A stretch of 64,000 nt of DNA from Paraburkholderia phytofirmans OLGA172 (lineage in GTDB: Bacteria > Pseudomonadota > Gammaproteobacteria > Burkholderiales > Burkholderiaceae): assembly GCF_001634365.1 (NCBI RefSeq), contig NZ_CP014578.1, forward strand, positions 248,001 through 312,000, read 5' to 3'. The position numbers and the translations under genes were made by a program. Shown in pieces: positions 29,357-38,015 of this stretch; the stretch's first letter is position 1; the number at the start of each line of letters is the position of its first letter. Under the pieces are notes generated by a model, which saw nothing but the letters and a program-made list of their open reading frames with translations, had not been told where the DNA came from and did not search any database.

Positions 29357-30325
29357 TTACGGCGTGACGTGCAATGCGTCCGCCGCCAGATCGGCGCTTG
29401 CTGCAGGCCCCGCCTCGCAAGCCCGCTCGAAAAGCTGTCTGAACCGTCCCACTTCTTCGAATACCCAGGCGCGGAACGCCTTGACGCGCGCGGTTTCGAG
29501 CATCTGCGGCGGGCAGATGAAGTAGTACTGCCATGGGCTTGGTCCATCCACATCGAATAGCCGCACAAGGCGGCCTGCTGCGATCTCGTGCATTGCCAGC
29601 GAACGGCGCGTGAGCGCGATCCCCTGACCGTCGATGGCCGCCTGCAGCAAATTCGACGAATCCTGATACAGCACGCCGCGCTTCGGCTCCGGCCAGTCGG
29701 TGAGGCCGGCCGCGTCGAACCACGGGCGCCAGAGTTCGTCGTCCGAACGCAGCAGCGGGACCTTGGCCAGATCGGCCGGCGTTTGCGGCAGCTTGCCGCC
29801 GTTGAAATTCGGTGCGCAGGCCGGAAAGAATATCTCCTCCAGCAGCAACTCCGCGTGCAGCCCCGAATACTTGCCGTAGCCGAAGCGGATCGCCACGTCG
29901 ACGTCGTCGCGCGCGAAGTCGGTCAACGCATTGGTGGACAGCAGTTCGAGGTCCCACTGGGGATGCGCCTCGATAAAGCTGCCAATGCGCGGCGTCACCC
30001 AGCGCGCCGCAAACGAGGACAGCATGGACACGACAAGGCGCCGCTCGCGGTCGCCGGCGCGGATTTCGCGGGTGGCGTCGACAAGCGCCGTCAGCGCGCT
30101 GCGCACGCGCGTGGCATAGCGCCGGCCCGTGTCCGTGAGCCGTACGCGTTTGCCGTCGCGGGCGAACAGCGTGACGCCCAACTCCGCCTCAAGCGCGCGA
30201 ATCTGGTGACTGACAGCGCCGTGCGTGACGAACAGTTCGTCAGCGGCGCGCGAGAAGCTCTCGTGGCGGGCGGCGGCTTCGAACGCCTTGATGGCGTTCA
30301 GTGGGGGTAATTGCCGGAGGTCCAT
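29357..30325 (-). CDS. LysR-family transcriptional regulator (GcvA-like)
   Basis: This 322-residue regulator has an N-terminal winged helix-turn-helix (about residues 8-65, with AFEAAARHESFSRAADELFV and THGAVSHQIRALEAELGV) and a periplasmic-binding-like effector domain (about 92-290). The sequence style is GcvA/AmpR-like. It is divergent from the DUF2917 gene at 30424, with a 98-base gap between them, so it may control that gene. The start is uncertain between the ATG at 30325 and a GTG at 30340; neither has a strong ribosome binding site. Confidence 0.92.
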   Translation of the reverse strand: MDLRQLPPLNAIKAFEAAARHESFSRAADELFVTHGAVSHQIRALEAELGVTLFARDGKRVRLTDTGRRYATRVRSALTALVDATREIRAGDRERRLVVSMLSSFAARWVTPRIGSFIEAHPQWDLELLSTNALTDFARDDVDVAIRFGYGKYSGLHAELLLEEIFFPACAPNFNGGKLPQTPADLAKVPLLRSDDELWRPWFDAAGLTDWPEPKRGVLYQDSSNLLQAAIDGQGIALTRRSLAMHEIAAGRLVRLFDVDGPSPWQYYFICPPQMLETARVKAFRAWVFEEVGRFRQLFERACEAGPAASADLAADALHVTP

Positions 30326-30423
30326 CGCAATATTTCTCACATAGAGGTGAAAATAGATCGTTTTGCGTAAACCCTTGCTACGCCTACGATTGTAGCCACG
30401 AAACGAACTTTTGCGAGGGCATT

Positions 30424-30750
30424 ATGCGAGAAATTTCCTCTAGCATCGCGTTTGAAATCCGCAACGGCGAAACCATTCCTATGAAGGTGGCGCGCAGCAC
30501 CAAGCTGGTTGTGCACGGTGGCGCGGTGTGGGTTACGCGCAGCGACGACACGGACGACTACTGGCTGCAGCCTGGCCACACGCTGCGGCTGCGGCGCGGT
30601 GAACGGTTGTGGTTGAGCGCGGAGGGCAGCACGCACGCGAAGGTCGCGTTTTCGGTGCCGACGCGCTGCGATGAGCGTGCACTGAACTGGCTCGCGCGGG
30701 TCGGCGAACGGCTGGCGGCCCGCATGCGTGGGGGCTGGCGCACGGTGTGA
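30424..30750 (+). CDS. DUF2917-domain protein
   Basis: This 108-residue protein starts MREISSSIAFEIRNGETIPM and contains a cupin-like small beta domain (TKLVVHGGAVWVTRSDDTDD and PGHTLRLRRGERLWL), which fits DUF2917. Function is unknown; genes of this family often sit divergent from LysR-type regulators, as here. The ATG at 30424 has GAGGG upstream. The C-terminus is Arg-rich. Confidence 0.85.
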   Translation: MREISSSIAFEIRNGETIPMKVARSTKLVVHGGAVWVTRSDDTDDYWLQPGHTLRLRRGERLWLSAEGSTHAKVAFSVPTRCDERALNWLARVGERLAARMRGGWRTV

Positions 30751-30902
30751 ACGCAGGGAGCGCCGCGACGTGATCGCGCATCGGCGCTCAGGCAAAACGG
30801 CGCTCAGGCTAAACGGCGCTCCGGCGCGATACGAGGCGGCGCCATGCCCTTAAGCAGGTGCGTCCGGCGGGGATGCCCAGATTTCGGTAAACTGTGGGAA
30901 TT

Positions 30903-31628
30903 ATGTGCGCCGCCCCGGTTTCCCCGTCTCCTTTGCCCGCCATGGCGCCGCTTACGCTGCGCTGGCTTGGCAACGAACCTTACGAAGCCAGTTTCGAAGC
31001 GATGCGCGCGTTCACCGACGCGCGCACTGCCGATACATCCGACGAAATCTGGCTGGTCGAACACCCTCCCGTCTTTACGCTTGGCCAGGCCGGCGACCCG
31101 GCGCATCTCCTGGCCGCCGATAGCGGTATTCCGCTCGTCAAGGTCGACCGGGGGGGGCAGATCACCTATCACGGACCCGGGCAGGTGGTTGCCTACCTGC
31201 TGCTGGATCTGCGCCGGCGCAAGCTGATGGTGCGCGAGATGGTCACGCGGATCGAGCAGGCTGTGATCGACACCCTCGCGGCGTATAATCTCGCGGGAGA
31301 ACGCAAGGCGGGCGCCCCTGGTATCTACGTGGCGCCCGGGCCGGATGCCGGGCTGAATGCCGGCGCCAAGATCGCCGCGCTGGGTCTGAAAATCCGCAAC
31401 GGCTGCAGCTATCACGGCGTGAGCCTGAATGTGAACATGGACTTGCGGCCGTTTCTGGCCATCAACCCATGCGGCTACGCGGGGCTCGAAACAGTCGATA
31501 TGGCAACGCTGGGTGTTGCCGCCGGCTGGGACGACGTGGCCCGTACCTTTGCAGCACGCCTCACCGCAAACCTCGACGGCAGTCCCGCAGCCGTCGCCCA
31601 ACCGCAGGCTGGTGCTCTCACCGCCTGA
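30903..31628 (+). CDS. lipB: Octanoyltransferase LipB
   Basis: This 241-residue enzyme moves octanoyl from acyl-carrier protein onto lipoyl domains. The conserved [12 protein letters not shown] motif is at about residues 83-94, the catalytic Lys156 is in GAKIAAL, and the acyl-carrying Cys190 is in NPCGYAG. Start sites are debatable: GTG at 30894, ATG at 30903 or ATG at 30942; 30903 is taken as a middle choice. The lipA gene follows 13 bases downstream, so the two form an operon. Confidence 0.95.
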   Translation: MCAAPVSPSPLPAMAPLTLRWLGNEPYEASFEAMRAFTDARTADTSDEIWLVEHPPVFTLGQAGDPAHLLAADSGIPLVKVDRGGQITYHGPGQVVAYLLLDLRRRKLMVREMVTRIEQAVIDTLAAYNLAGERKAGAPGIYVAPGPDAGLNAGAKIAALGLKIRNGCSYHGVSLNVNMDLRPFLAINPCGYAGLETVDMATLGVAAGWDDVARTFAARLTANLDGSPAAVAQPQAGALTA

Positions 31629-31641
31629 CTGGACCGAACGA

Positions 31642-32649
31642 ATGACTGACGTTACCGCGAACCTCGCTGCTTCTGCCGCTTCTGCCGCCGAGCCGGCTTC
31701 CGCCGCTGCCTACGACGCCACCGCGAAGCAGAAGGCACAAGCCAAAACCGCCCGTATCCCGATCAAGATCGTCCCGATCGAAAAGCTGAAAAAGCCGGAC
31801 TGGATTCGCGTCAAAGCGGCCACCGGCAATTCGCGCTTCTACGAAATCAAGCAGATTCTGCGCGAACACAACCTGCACACGGTGTGCGAAGAAGCGAGCT
31901 GCCCGAATATCGGCGAATGCTTCGGCAAGGGCACCGCGACGTTCATGATCATGGGCGACAAGTGCACGCGCCGCTGCCCGTTCTGCGACGTCGGCCACGG
32001 CCGCCCCGATCCGCTCGATGTGGATGAGCCGGGCAACCTGGCGCGCACCATCGCCGCACTGAAGCTGAAGTACGTGGTGATCACGAGCGTCGACCGTGAC
32101 GATTTGCGCGACGGTGGCGCGGCTCACTTCGTGGAATGTATCCGTCAGACACGCGAACTGTCGCCGGAAACACGCATTGAAATTCTGACACCGGACTTCC
32201 GCGGCCGTCTGGATCGTGCGATCGGCATTCTGAACGCCGCACCGCCCGATGTGATGAACCACAACCTCGAAACGGTACCGCGCCTGTACAAGGAAGCGCG
32301 CCCGGGTTCGGACTACGCGCATTCGCTGAAACTGCTGAAGGATTTCAAGGCGCTGCATCCGGACGTCGCGACCAAGTCTGGCCTGATGGTCGGCCTCGGC
32401 GAAACCGAAGAAGAGATTCTGCAAGTGATGCGCGATCTGCGCGAACACGACGTGGACATGCTGACGATCGGTCAGTATCTGCAGCCGTCGGAGCACCACC
32501 TGCCGGTCCGCTCGTATGTGCATCCGGACACGTTCAAGATGTACGAAGAAGAAGCGTACAAGATGGGCTTCACACACGCGGCGGTAGGCGCGATGGTTCG
32601 CTCGAGCTACCACGCCGATCTGCAGGCGCATGGAGCCGGGGTGGTTTGA
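31642..32649 (+). CDS. lipA: Lipoyl synthase LipA
   Basis: This 335-residue radical SAM enzyme inserts two sulfurs into the octanoyl group to make lipoate. It carries both iron-sulfur motifs: the auxiliary cluster [12 protein letters not shown] and the radical [13 protein letters not shown] (Cys-x3-Cys-x2-Cys). An Ala-rich N-terminal extension of about 40 residues precedes the conserved body. The C-terminal VRSSYHAD holds the Ser that coordinates the auxiliary cluster. A strong terminator lies downstream. Confidence 0.97.
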   Translation: MTDVTANLAASAASAAEPASAAAYDATAKQKAQAKTARIPIKIVPIEKLKKPDWIRVKAATGNSRFYEIKQILREHNLHTVCEEASCPNIGECFGKGTATFMIMGDKCTRRCPFCDVGHGRPDPLDVDEPGNLARTIAALKLKYVVITSVDRDDLRDGGAAHFVECIRQTRELSPETRIEILTPDFRGRLDRAIGILNAAPPDVMNHNLETVPRLYKEARPGSDYAHSLKLLKDFKALHPDVATKSGLMVGLGETEEEILQVMRDLREHDVDMLTIGQYLQPSEHHLPVRSYVHPDTFKMYEEEAYKMGFTHAAVGAMVRSSYHADLQAHGAGVV

Positions 32650-32680
32650 ACGGTTTAGTGTGTTGTCAGTTTGAAAATGC

Positions 32681-32716
32681 AAAGCCCGCACGTGTTGCGG
32701 GCTTTGTTCTTTTTTG
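32681..32716 (+). terminator. Intrinsic terminator of lipBA
   Basis: AAAGCCCGCA, loop CGTGT, TGCGGGCTTT forms a near-perfect stem followed by GTTCTTTTTT. It ends lipBA transcription 31 bases after lipA. Confidence 0.92.
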
Positions 32717-32769
32717 GGGCGCTGGAGCGGGCGGTTCAGCAGTTCCGCGCGGCGATCTGCCTGTGCTGC

Positions 32770-32904
32770 TTAGCGGTAGTGGCGCGCGAGCAGACTGCAA
32801 GTAACAGATATCACTCCGCCGATAATCGTGAACGGATAGAGAAAGCCGATAAAACGATGGCGCAGCGCGCGGTCTTCGATGAGGCGGTAGATCAAATTGG
32901 GCAT
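32770..32904 (-). CDS. 44-residue single-pass membrane protein
   Basis: A short gene on the minus strand starts ATG at 32904 and ends TAA at 32770. The product begins MPNLIYRLIEDRALRHRFIG and continues with one hydrophobic helix (FLYPFTIIGGVISVTCSLLA) before a basic tail ARHYR. A strong ribosome binding site, AAGGAG, lies 7 bases upstream, and the frame is free of stops. The Arg/His-rich cytosolic part followed by a membrane helix suggests an inner-membrane small protein. I do not recognise a family; homology across Burkholderia would confirm it. Confidence 0.7.
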   Translation of the reverse strand: MPNLIYRLIEDRALRHRFIGFLYPFTIIGGVISVTCSLLARHYR

Positions 32905-33148
32905 GCTGGATCTCCTTGAAACCAGGTCGAAAAGTGCAGCTCAGCGCGCCTAAATCAGTTAGGTAAGCGAATAATGAGATGCGGAAAAGGAGGCCGCGAC
33001 GACGCCGGTTATGAGCAGCGAAAACCACATCAACCATCCATCACGCTCCTGTTCTCTTGCGTGACGCGTTGGACGAGCCGCTGCATCGGCCGCACCCAGG
33101 CACACCAGTATTGTGAAGGGGCGCGTCTAGCCGCCAGCCCGCGCACGC

Positions 33149-33832
33149 TCAAGCAAACAATTCAATCACAGGCCAGCCGCGTTCCGTGGCAACGGCGCGC
33201 AAACGCGGGTCGGGATTGGTCGCGACCGGATGCGTGACACGCTCGAGCAAAGGCACGTCGTTGATCGAATCGCTATAGAACCGGCTCTGCGGGAAATCCT
33301 GCAGGCGCTGGCCGAGCGAAGCTAGCCAGTCCTCGGTGCGCGTGATCTTGCCCTCGCGGAAGGTCGGCACGCCGACCGAATTTCCGGTAAAGCGTGCCAA
33401 CGGATCGCCGTCTTCAGTGCCGAGATCGATCCCCAGCAAATGTTCGAAGCCGAGTGCCTTGGCGATCGGTTTCGTAATGAACACATTGGTGGCTGTGACG
33501 ACGCAGCACAGGTCGCCTGCGTCGATATGACGTTGCACGAGTTTCCGCGCAGCGGGCAGAATGGCCGGCGCAATCACCTCCTCCATGAACTGCGCGTGCC
33601 ACGCGTCGAGCTGCTCGCGCGAGTGGCGAGCCAGCGGCGCCAATGTGTAATTCAGGTAGGCGGTCATATCGAGTGTGCCGGCCACATACTGGCGGTAATA
33701 GTCGTCGATTTCCTCCGCGTGCTGCGCAGCGCCTTCTATGCCCAATCCGGCGATGAAATGGGCCCACGCCTGATCGCTGTCGAGCGGCAGCAGCGTGTGG
33801 TCCAGGTCGAACAGCGCAAGGTTGCGGCTCAT
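33149..33832 (-). CDS. HAD-IB family phosphatase (SerB-like)
   Basis: This 227-residue HAD hydrolase has the nucleophile motif LFDLDHTLL (about residues 6-14), an Lys/Ser loop with TATNVF in motif II, and the acidic motif in YSDSINDVPLL near the C-terminus. The pattern and length suit the HAD-IB class of phosphoserine-phosphatase-like or histidinol-phosphatase-like enzymes. The substrate is unknown. The ATG at 33832 is chosen because the conserved motif begins right after it. It is divergent from the Na/Pi transporter gene. Confidence 0.9.
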   Translation of the reverse strand: MSRNLALFDLDHTLLPLDSDQAWAHFIAGLGIEGAAQHAEEIDDYYRQYVAGTLDMTAYLNYTLAPLARHSREQLDAWHAQFMEEVIAPAILPAARKLVQRHIDAGDLCCVVTATNVFITKPIAKALGFEHLLGIDLGTEDGDPLARFTGNSVGVPTFREGKITRTEDWLASLGQRLQDFPQSRFYSDSINDVPLLERVTHPVATNPDPRLRAVATERGWPVIELFA

Positions 33833-34055
33833 CCAGCGTCCTTGTGAGAGTGAGAAAAATAAGTAGTTGAGCGAATCGCGTGCCGGACCATGAGCCGGCA
33901 CACCGCAATCCACAGGCTGGCACGAGCGTATATTCAAAAGCACAAAATTACAATAAGGCAAAAATGTGCAACACTAGTGTCATAAACGCCCCGGGTGCCG
34001 GTTCGCGCGGCATGCGGTTCGGGTCTTGGCAGCAGGAACGGGTGCGCAGTGCCTT

Positions 34056-35723
34056 ATGTTGATTCTCCTTAACCTTCTGGCTGGTGTGGCGCTCCTCGTG
34101 TGGGGCTCGCATATCGTACGTACCGGCATCCTGCGCGTGCTCGGCGCCGATCTGCGCAGCGTCCTCGGGCGCAGCACCAGCAGTCGCTGGCGTGCCTTCC
34201 TCGCGGGCGTTGGCGTCACAAGCCTCGTGCAGAGCAGCAATGCAACGGCGGTGATTGTCACGTCCTTCGCTGCGCAAGGTCTCCTGCCGCTTACCAGCGG
34301 CCTCGCGATCATGCTTGGCGGCGACGTCGGCACCGCACTCATGGCGCGGGTGCTGACACTCGATCTGTCATGGCTGTCGCCGATCCTGATTCTGTTCGGC
34401 GTGCCGCTCTTTCTGTCGCGCAAGCAAACCCGCCTCGGCCAGGTCGGCCGTACGCTGATCGGGCTAGGCTTGATCCTGCTGGCGCTGCACCTGATCGTCG
34501 AAACCGCCCAGCCGATGATGCAAGGCGCCGGCGTGCGCGTGATGTTCGGCGCGCTGACCGGCGACACCATGCTCGACGCGCTGGTCGGCGCGGCATTCGC
34601 GATGCTGTCCTATTCGAGTCTCGCGGCGGTCCTGCTGACTGCGACGCTTGCCTCGTCCGGCGTGATCTCGCTGAAGGTGGCGCTGTGTCTGGTGATCGGC
34701 GCGAATCTCGGCAGCGGCTTGCTGGCGCTGATGGGTACGCTCGCGCAGAACGCGGCGGCGCGGCGTCTGGCCTTGGGCAGTCTCGCATTCAAGCTGACCG
34801 GCGCGTTGCTGATCCTGCCGTTCGCGCCGTTGCTTGCACGCGGGCTGCCGGTGCTGATCGCGAATCCACGCGAAGCGGTGGTCGGTTTTCACGTGATCTA
34901 CAACACACTGCGTTGCTGCGCCTGCCTTTCGCTGATCGATCCGGTGGCGCGCATCTGCACGCGGGTATTGCCGGACCGGCCGCAGCCCAACGGCGAACTG
35001 CGGCCGCTGCATCTGGATGCCGCCGCGCTTCCCACACCCACGCTCGCACTCGCGCACGCCGCCCGCGAGGTGCTGCGCATCGGCGACATCGTGCGCACCA
35101 TGCTCGATAACATCGCGGACCTGATTCATGACAACAACCTCGACAAGGCGCGCGAAACGGTCCGTATGGACGACGACGTGGACCAACTCTACGCCGCGGT
35201 CAAAAGCTATCTGACACTGATCTCCCGCGAGCAACTCGATGAAGCTGACAGCCGCCGCTGGACCGACATCATCGCGTTGACGATCAATCTGGAGCATGCG
35301 GGCGACATCATCGAGCGGATCGTTGGCGATATCGAGGAAAAGAAGATCGCGCACCGGCTGTCGTTTTCGGAGGAGGGGCTGGGCGAGCTGGACGACCTGC
35401 AGGCACGGCTCGTCAGCAATCTGCAGCTTGGCCTGTCGGTGTTTCTGACTAACGACCTGCGTTGCGCCGAGCGGCTGCTGGCGGAGAAGGAGCGCTTTCG
35501 CGATCTGGAGCGCGCGTATTCATACAAGCACCTGGACCGGCTCGCGGGGCAAACCCTGCGCAGCATCGAGACCAGCGCGTTGCATCTGGATCTGATCAGC
35601 GACATGAAGCGGCTCAATTCACTGTTCTGTTCGACGGCCTATCCGGTGCTCGACGCAGCCGGCGCGCTGCACGACACGCGCTTGCGCAAGCGCGTGCTCG
35701 ATACGATGCATGTGAAGGAATAA
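34056..35723 (+). CDS. Na+/phosphate cotransporter family protein with PhoU-like domain
   Basis: This 555-residue protein has two inverted Na/Pi-cotransporter repeats: GVTSLVQSSNATAVIVTSFA (about 55-74) and the degenerate second repeat around MLSYSSLAAVLLTATLA (about 190-206), with QSS motifs for Na+ and phosphate, plus several membrane helices. The C-terminal about 230 residues are helical and PhoU-like, starting near AREVLRIGDIVRTMLDNIAD. It probably takes up or exports phosphate. The ATG at 34056 is preferred; an upstream TTG at 34026 is possible. It is divergent from the HAD phosphatase gene. Confidence 0.88.
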   Translation: MLILLNLLAGVALLVWGSHIVRTGILRVLGADLRSVLGRSTSSRWRAFLAGVGVTSLVQSSNATAVIVTSFAAQGLLPLTSGLAIMLGGDVGTALMARVLTLDLSWLSPILILFGVPLFLSRKQTRLGQVGRTLIGLGLILLALHLIVETAQPMMQGAGVRVMFGALTGDTMLDALVGAAFAMLSYSSLAAVLLTATLASSGVISLKVALCLVIGANLGSGLLALMGTLAQNAAARRLALGSLAFKLTGALLILPFAPLLARGLPVLIANPREAVVGFHVIYNTLRCCACLSLIDPVARICTRVLPDRPQPNGELRPLHLDAAALPTPTLALAHAAREVLRIGDIVRTMLDNIADLIHDNNLDKARETVRMDDDVDQLYAAVKSYLTLISREQLDEADSRRWTDIIALTINLEHAGDIIERIVGDIEEKKIAHRLSFSEEGLGELDDLQARLVSNLQLGLSVFLTNDLRCAERLLAEKERFRDLERAYSYKHLDRLAGQTLRSIETSALHLDLISDMKRLNSLFCSTAYPVLDAAGALHDTRLRKRVLDTMHVKE

Positions 35724-35791
35724 GCGGGTCGCGCGGCGCTCTTGCAGCGCTTCCTGAAGCATTCGTGCGAAGCCCCGAACACGCCGGCGCC

Positions 35792-36562
35792 CTAAGCCAG
35801 AACGATCTCTTCCAGCTTCTTTTTCAGCGCCGCAAAGTCGGCGGCTTCGGCCGCCTTTTTGTTGGTGACCAGCACATCGATCTTATCGACCGGACAGTAG
35901 GAAATCCTGCTGCGCTGACCGATCTTGCTGTAGTCGGCGAGGATCACCACGCGGTCTGCGTTGGCGACCATGGCGCGCGCCACTTCGGTTTCAGCGTGAT
36001 CGTAGTTGGTCGCGCCATGCCGGTGATCGATGCCGACCGGCGAGAGCAAGGCCATGTCCGCACGATAGCGCTGGATGTCGAGCACGGTGGTGGCGCCGGT
36101 GGTCGCCATTGCGCGATCGCTGATCGAACCGCCCAGCAGGATCACTTCGTTGGCTGCTTCCGTCTGATCCACGGCGCCGCGCATTTTCAGCGCGACGTCG
36201 ATGGAATTGGTGACGATCGTCAGGTTCGCCAGTTTCGCCAGCTCTTCGGCGAGCGCTGCGGTGGTGGTGCCCGCGTCGATGAAAAGTGTCTGGCCGCTCG
36301 CGATCAAACCGGTGGCCGCCTTGGCGATTGCCGTTTTGGATTTGACGCGCATGTGGGCGCGCTCGGCGATCGGCGCCTCGTCGGCGGGTTTGATCGCGCC
36401 ACCATGCACGCGCCGCAATTCACCGAGTGCTTCCAGGTCGAGCAGATCGCGCCGCACCGTTTCGCGCGACACCCCGAGGTCCGCCATGATCCGTTCAGTC
36501 GACACGCGTTGAAGCGTGGACAGCAACGCGCGAATTCTCTGATGACGGTCTTCCTGCCACAT
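35792..36562 (-). CDS. DeoR/GlpR-family transcriptional repressor
   Basis: This 256-residue regulator has a DeoR winged helix-turn-helix (about residues 6-57, RIRALLSTLQRVSTERIMAD and GVSRETVRRDLLDLE) and a sugar-phosphate sensor domain (about 75-235, with IDAGTTTAALAEELA at 94-108 for phosphate binding). These repressors usually sense a phosphorylated intermediate; GlpR senses glycerol-3-phosphate. It is divergent from the glycerophosphodiesterase and ABC genes, so it probably represses them. AAGGAAA lies before the ATG. Confidence 0.92.
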   Translation of the reverse strand: MWQEDRHQRIRALLSTLQRVSTERIMADLGVSRETVRRDLLDLEALGELRRVHGGAIKPADEAPIAERAHMRVKSKTAIAKAATGLIASGQTLFIDAGTTTAALAEELAKLANLTIVTNSIDVALKMRGAVDQTEAANEVILLGGSISDRAMATTGATTVLDIQRYRADMALLSPVGIDHRHGATNYDHAETEVARAMVANADRVVILADYSKIGQRSRISYCPVDKIDVLVTNKKAAEAADFAALKKKLEEIVLA

Positions 36563-36577
36563 GCATTTTTCCTTGAG

Positions 36578-36597
36578 TGCGAACGCTCGTTCACACG
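36578..36597. promoter_or_regulatory. Candidate operator before the DeoR-type gene
   Basis: TGCGAACG-CT-CGTTCACA forms an 8-bp inverted repeat with one mismatch, 16 bases upstream of the repressor start. Its CGAAC core matches the half-sites in the distal part of the same region. Such placement suits autorepression by the DeoR-type protein. Confidence 0.5.
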
Positions 36598-36747
36598 GCT
36601 TGCTTTTTTAAAGTGTCATCGTGGACACGGATGTGTGTCCGGAGGATGTCAAGCGTACTACTTTAGCCGAATTGTGTTGTATTTTTTTGGCAGCTTGCAA
36701 CTTTGTGTATTTAACCTTAGCCTTCGCAGATCGAAGTGCTGCGCCGA

Positions 36748-36798
36748 TTTCGAACATCAAATGTTCGGAAAGGAATTGAAATGCCCAATTTCGAGCAT
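36748..36798. promoter_or_regulatory. Cluster of GlpR-like half-sites
   Basis: CGAACAT-CAA-ATGTTCG (36751-36767) is an inverted repeat whose arms equal the GlpR half-site ATGTTCG of E. coli, but in everted order. TTTCGAACAT (36748-36757) recurs as TTTCGAGCAT at 36789-36798, spaced 41 bases, about four helical turns. This suits cooperative binding by the neighbouring DeoR/GlpR repressor. Confidence 0.5.
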
Positions 36799-37128
36799 TT
36801 TGTGGCAATTTTTGGCAATTTGCTTGACCCATGCCGTTGCCATAATGGATCTTGGGATCTGCCGCTTGAACCATTCACTGCTGCATGCGGCGCTGCCAGG
36901 AGGCCGCACGGTTTGGCATCCTGACAATAAAATCGCTGAGCCAACACGGGGCGGAATGGGTCTCGGCGTTGGCCGTGTGGCCTGCTATCGCAGCGTCGCC
37001 CATTGGCGCGATACTACGCGCGGGGCCCACGCGTAAAGGCTGCATGACGCAGTGCGTCATGGCGGTACGGGCAACTGGGAACGTGTCGGGAGCATACTTA
37101 ACCCGCTCTATCTGGAAGGTAACGAGAC

Positions 37129-37917
37129 GTGGCAAACGGCATTGATCGCACTTTATCCGCAGACTGGCCGTATCCGAGGCGGGTTGCGCATCGCTGCGGC
37201 GGCACATTGGCGCCGGAGAACACGCTGGCCGGTTTCGACGCGTGCGTGCGCTACGGCTACCGCATGGTCGAATTCGATGCCAAGCTCTCTGCCGACAACC
37301 AGCTCTTTCTGTTGCACGACGACACGCTGGAACGCACGACTAACGGCCATGGTGCCGCGGCGGAACACACGTGGGACCAACTGGCCGTGCTCGATGCCGG
37401 CGCCTGGTTCGGGCCGCAGTTTGCTGGCACGCGCCTGCCGACGCTCGCCGAGGCGGCGGGGCGTTGCGCACGAGATGGCATCGCCGCCAACATCGAAATC
37501 AAACCCTGCGCGGGTCGTGACGAGATCACCGGGCGCCTGGTCGCAGGTGGCGCGCTGACTTTGTGGCAAGGGCAGACGCCGCCGCTGCTGTCATCGTTTT
37601 CGTTCGAGGCGCTCGCTGCTGCGCGGGATGCGGCGCCCTCATTGCAACGCGGCATGCTGTTCGAAGAGGTCCCGGCGGACTGGCTGCGCATCGTGCGGGA
37701 ACTGGATTGCGTGTCTTTGCACGCGAGCCACCGGTATCTGACCGAGCGGCTGGTCGCCGAGATCAAGGCAGCCGGTTTGCGTGTACTGGCCTACACGGTG
37801 AACGACCCGGCGCGTGCAAAGCTGCTCGCGCAATGGGGCGTCGACATGATTTGTACAGATCGCATCGATAGACTGGAGCACGAGGACATGTTTTCAGCGC
37901 CGGCGAATCCGGACTGA
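37129..37917 (+). CDS. ugpQ: Glycerophosphodiester phosphodiesterase
   Basis: This 262-residue cytosolic enzyme cleaves glycerophosphodiesters to glycerol-3-phosphate and an alcohol. The GDPD signature is VAHRCGGTLAPENTLAGFDA (about residues 19-38), the metal-binding pair is VEFDAKLSADNQLFLLHDDT, and further Glu residues are in NIEIKP. The motif normally reads HRG; here it is HRC, an unusual substitution. The start is GTG at 37129, with GGAAGGT upstream. It is the first gene of the ABC operon. No signal peptide is seen, so imported diesters are the likely substrate. Confidence 0.92.
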   Translation: MANGIDRTLSADWPYPRRVAHRCGGTLAPENTLAGFDACVRYGYRMVEFDAKLSADNQLFLLHDDTLERTTNGHGAAAEHTWDQLAVLDAGAWFGPQFAGTRLPTLAEAAGRCARDGIAANIEIKPCAGRDEITGRLVAGGALTLWQGQTPPLLSSFSFEALAAARDAAPSLQRGMLFEEVPADWLRIVRELDCVSLHASHRYLTERLVAEIKAAGLRVLAYTVNDPARAKLLAQWGVDMICTDRIDRLEHEDMFSAPANPD

Positions 37918-38015
37918 GCATGGCGCGGGTGCGAGTTTGCGCAGGCGCGTGCCCATAGGGCCAGAAATTAGAAATTTTCCAAACGTAGCAATTTCGGCAG
38001 AGGATGGGGAAGACT

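Larger units (their letters stand above)
36563..37128. other. Divergent regulatory region of the organophosphate locus
   Basis: This 566-base region is clearly more AT-rich than its flanks, especially 36640-36860. It holds inverted repeats, a possible -10 (CATAAT at 36841-36846) for the plus-strand operon, and an inverted repeat GGACAC ... GTGTCC at 36623-36640. A 62-codon open frame at 36736 has no ribosome binding site and is probably not a gene. Confidence 0.6.

Noticed and set aside
36736..36924. 62-codon frame in the DeoR-ugpQ gap
   Set aside because: It covers the operator cluster, lacks a ribosome binding site and has no recognisable feature.
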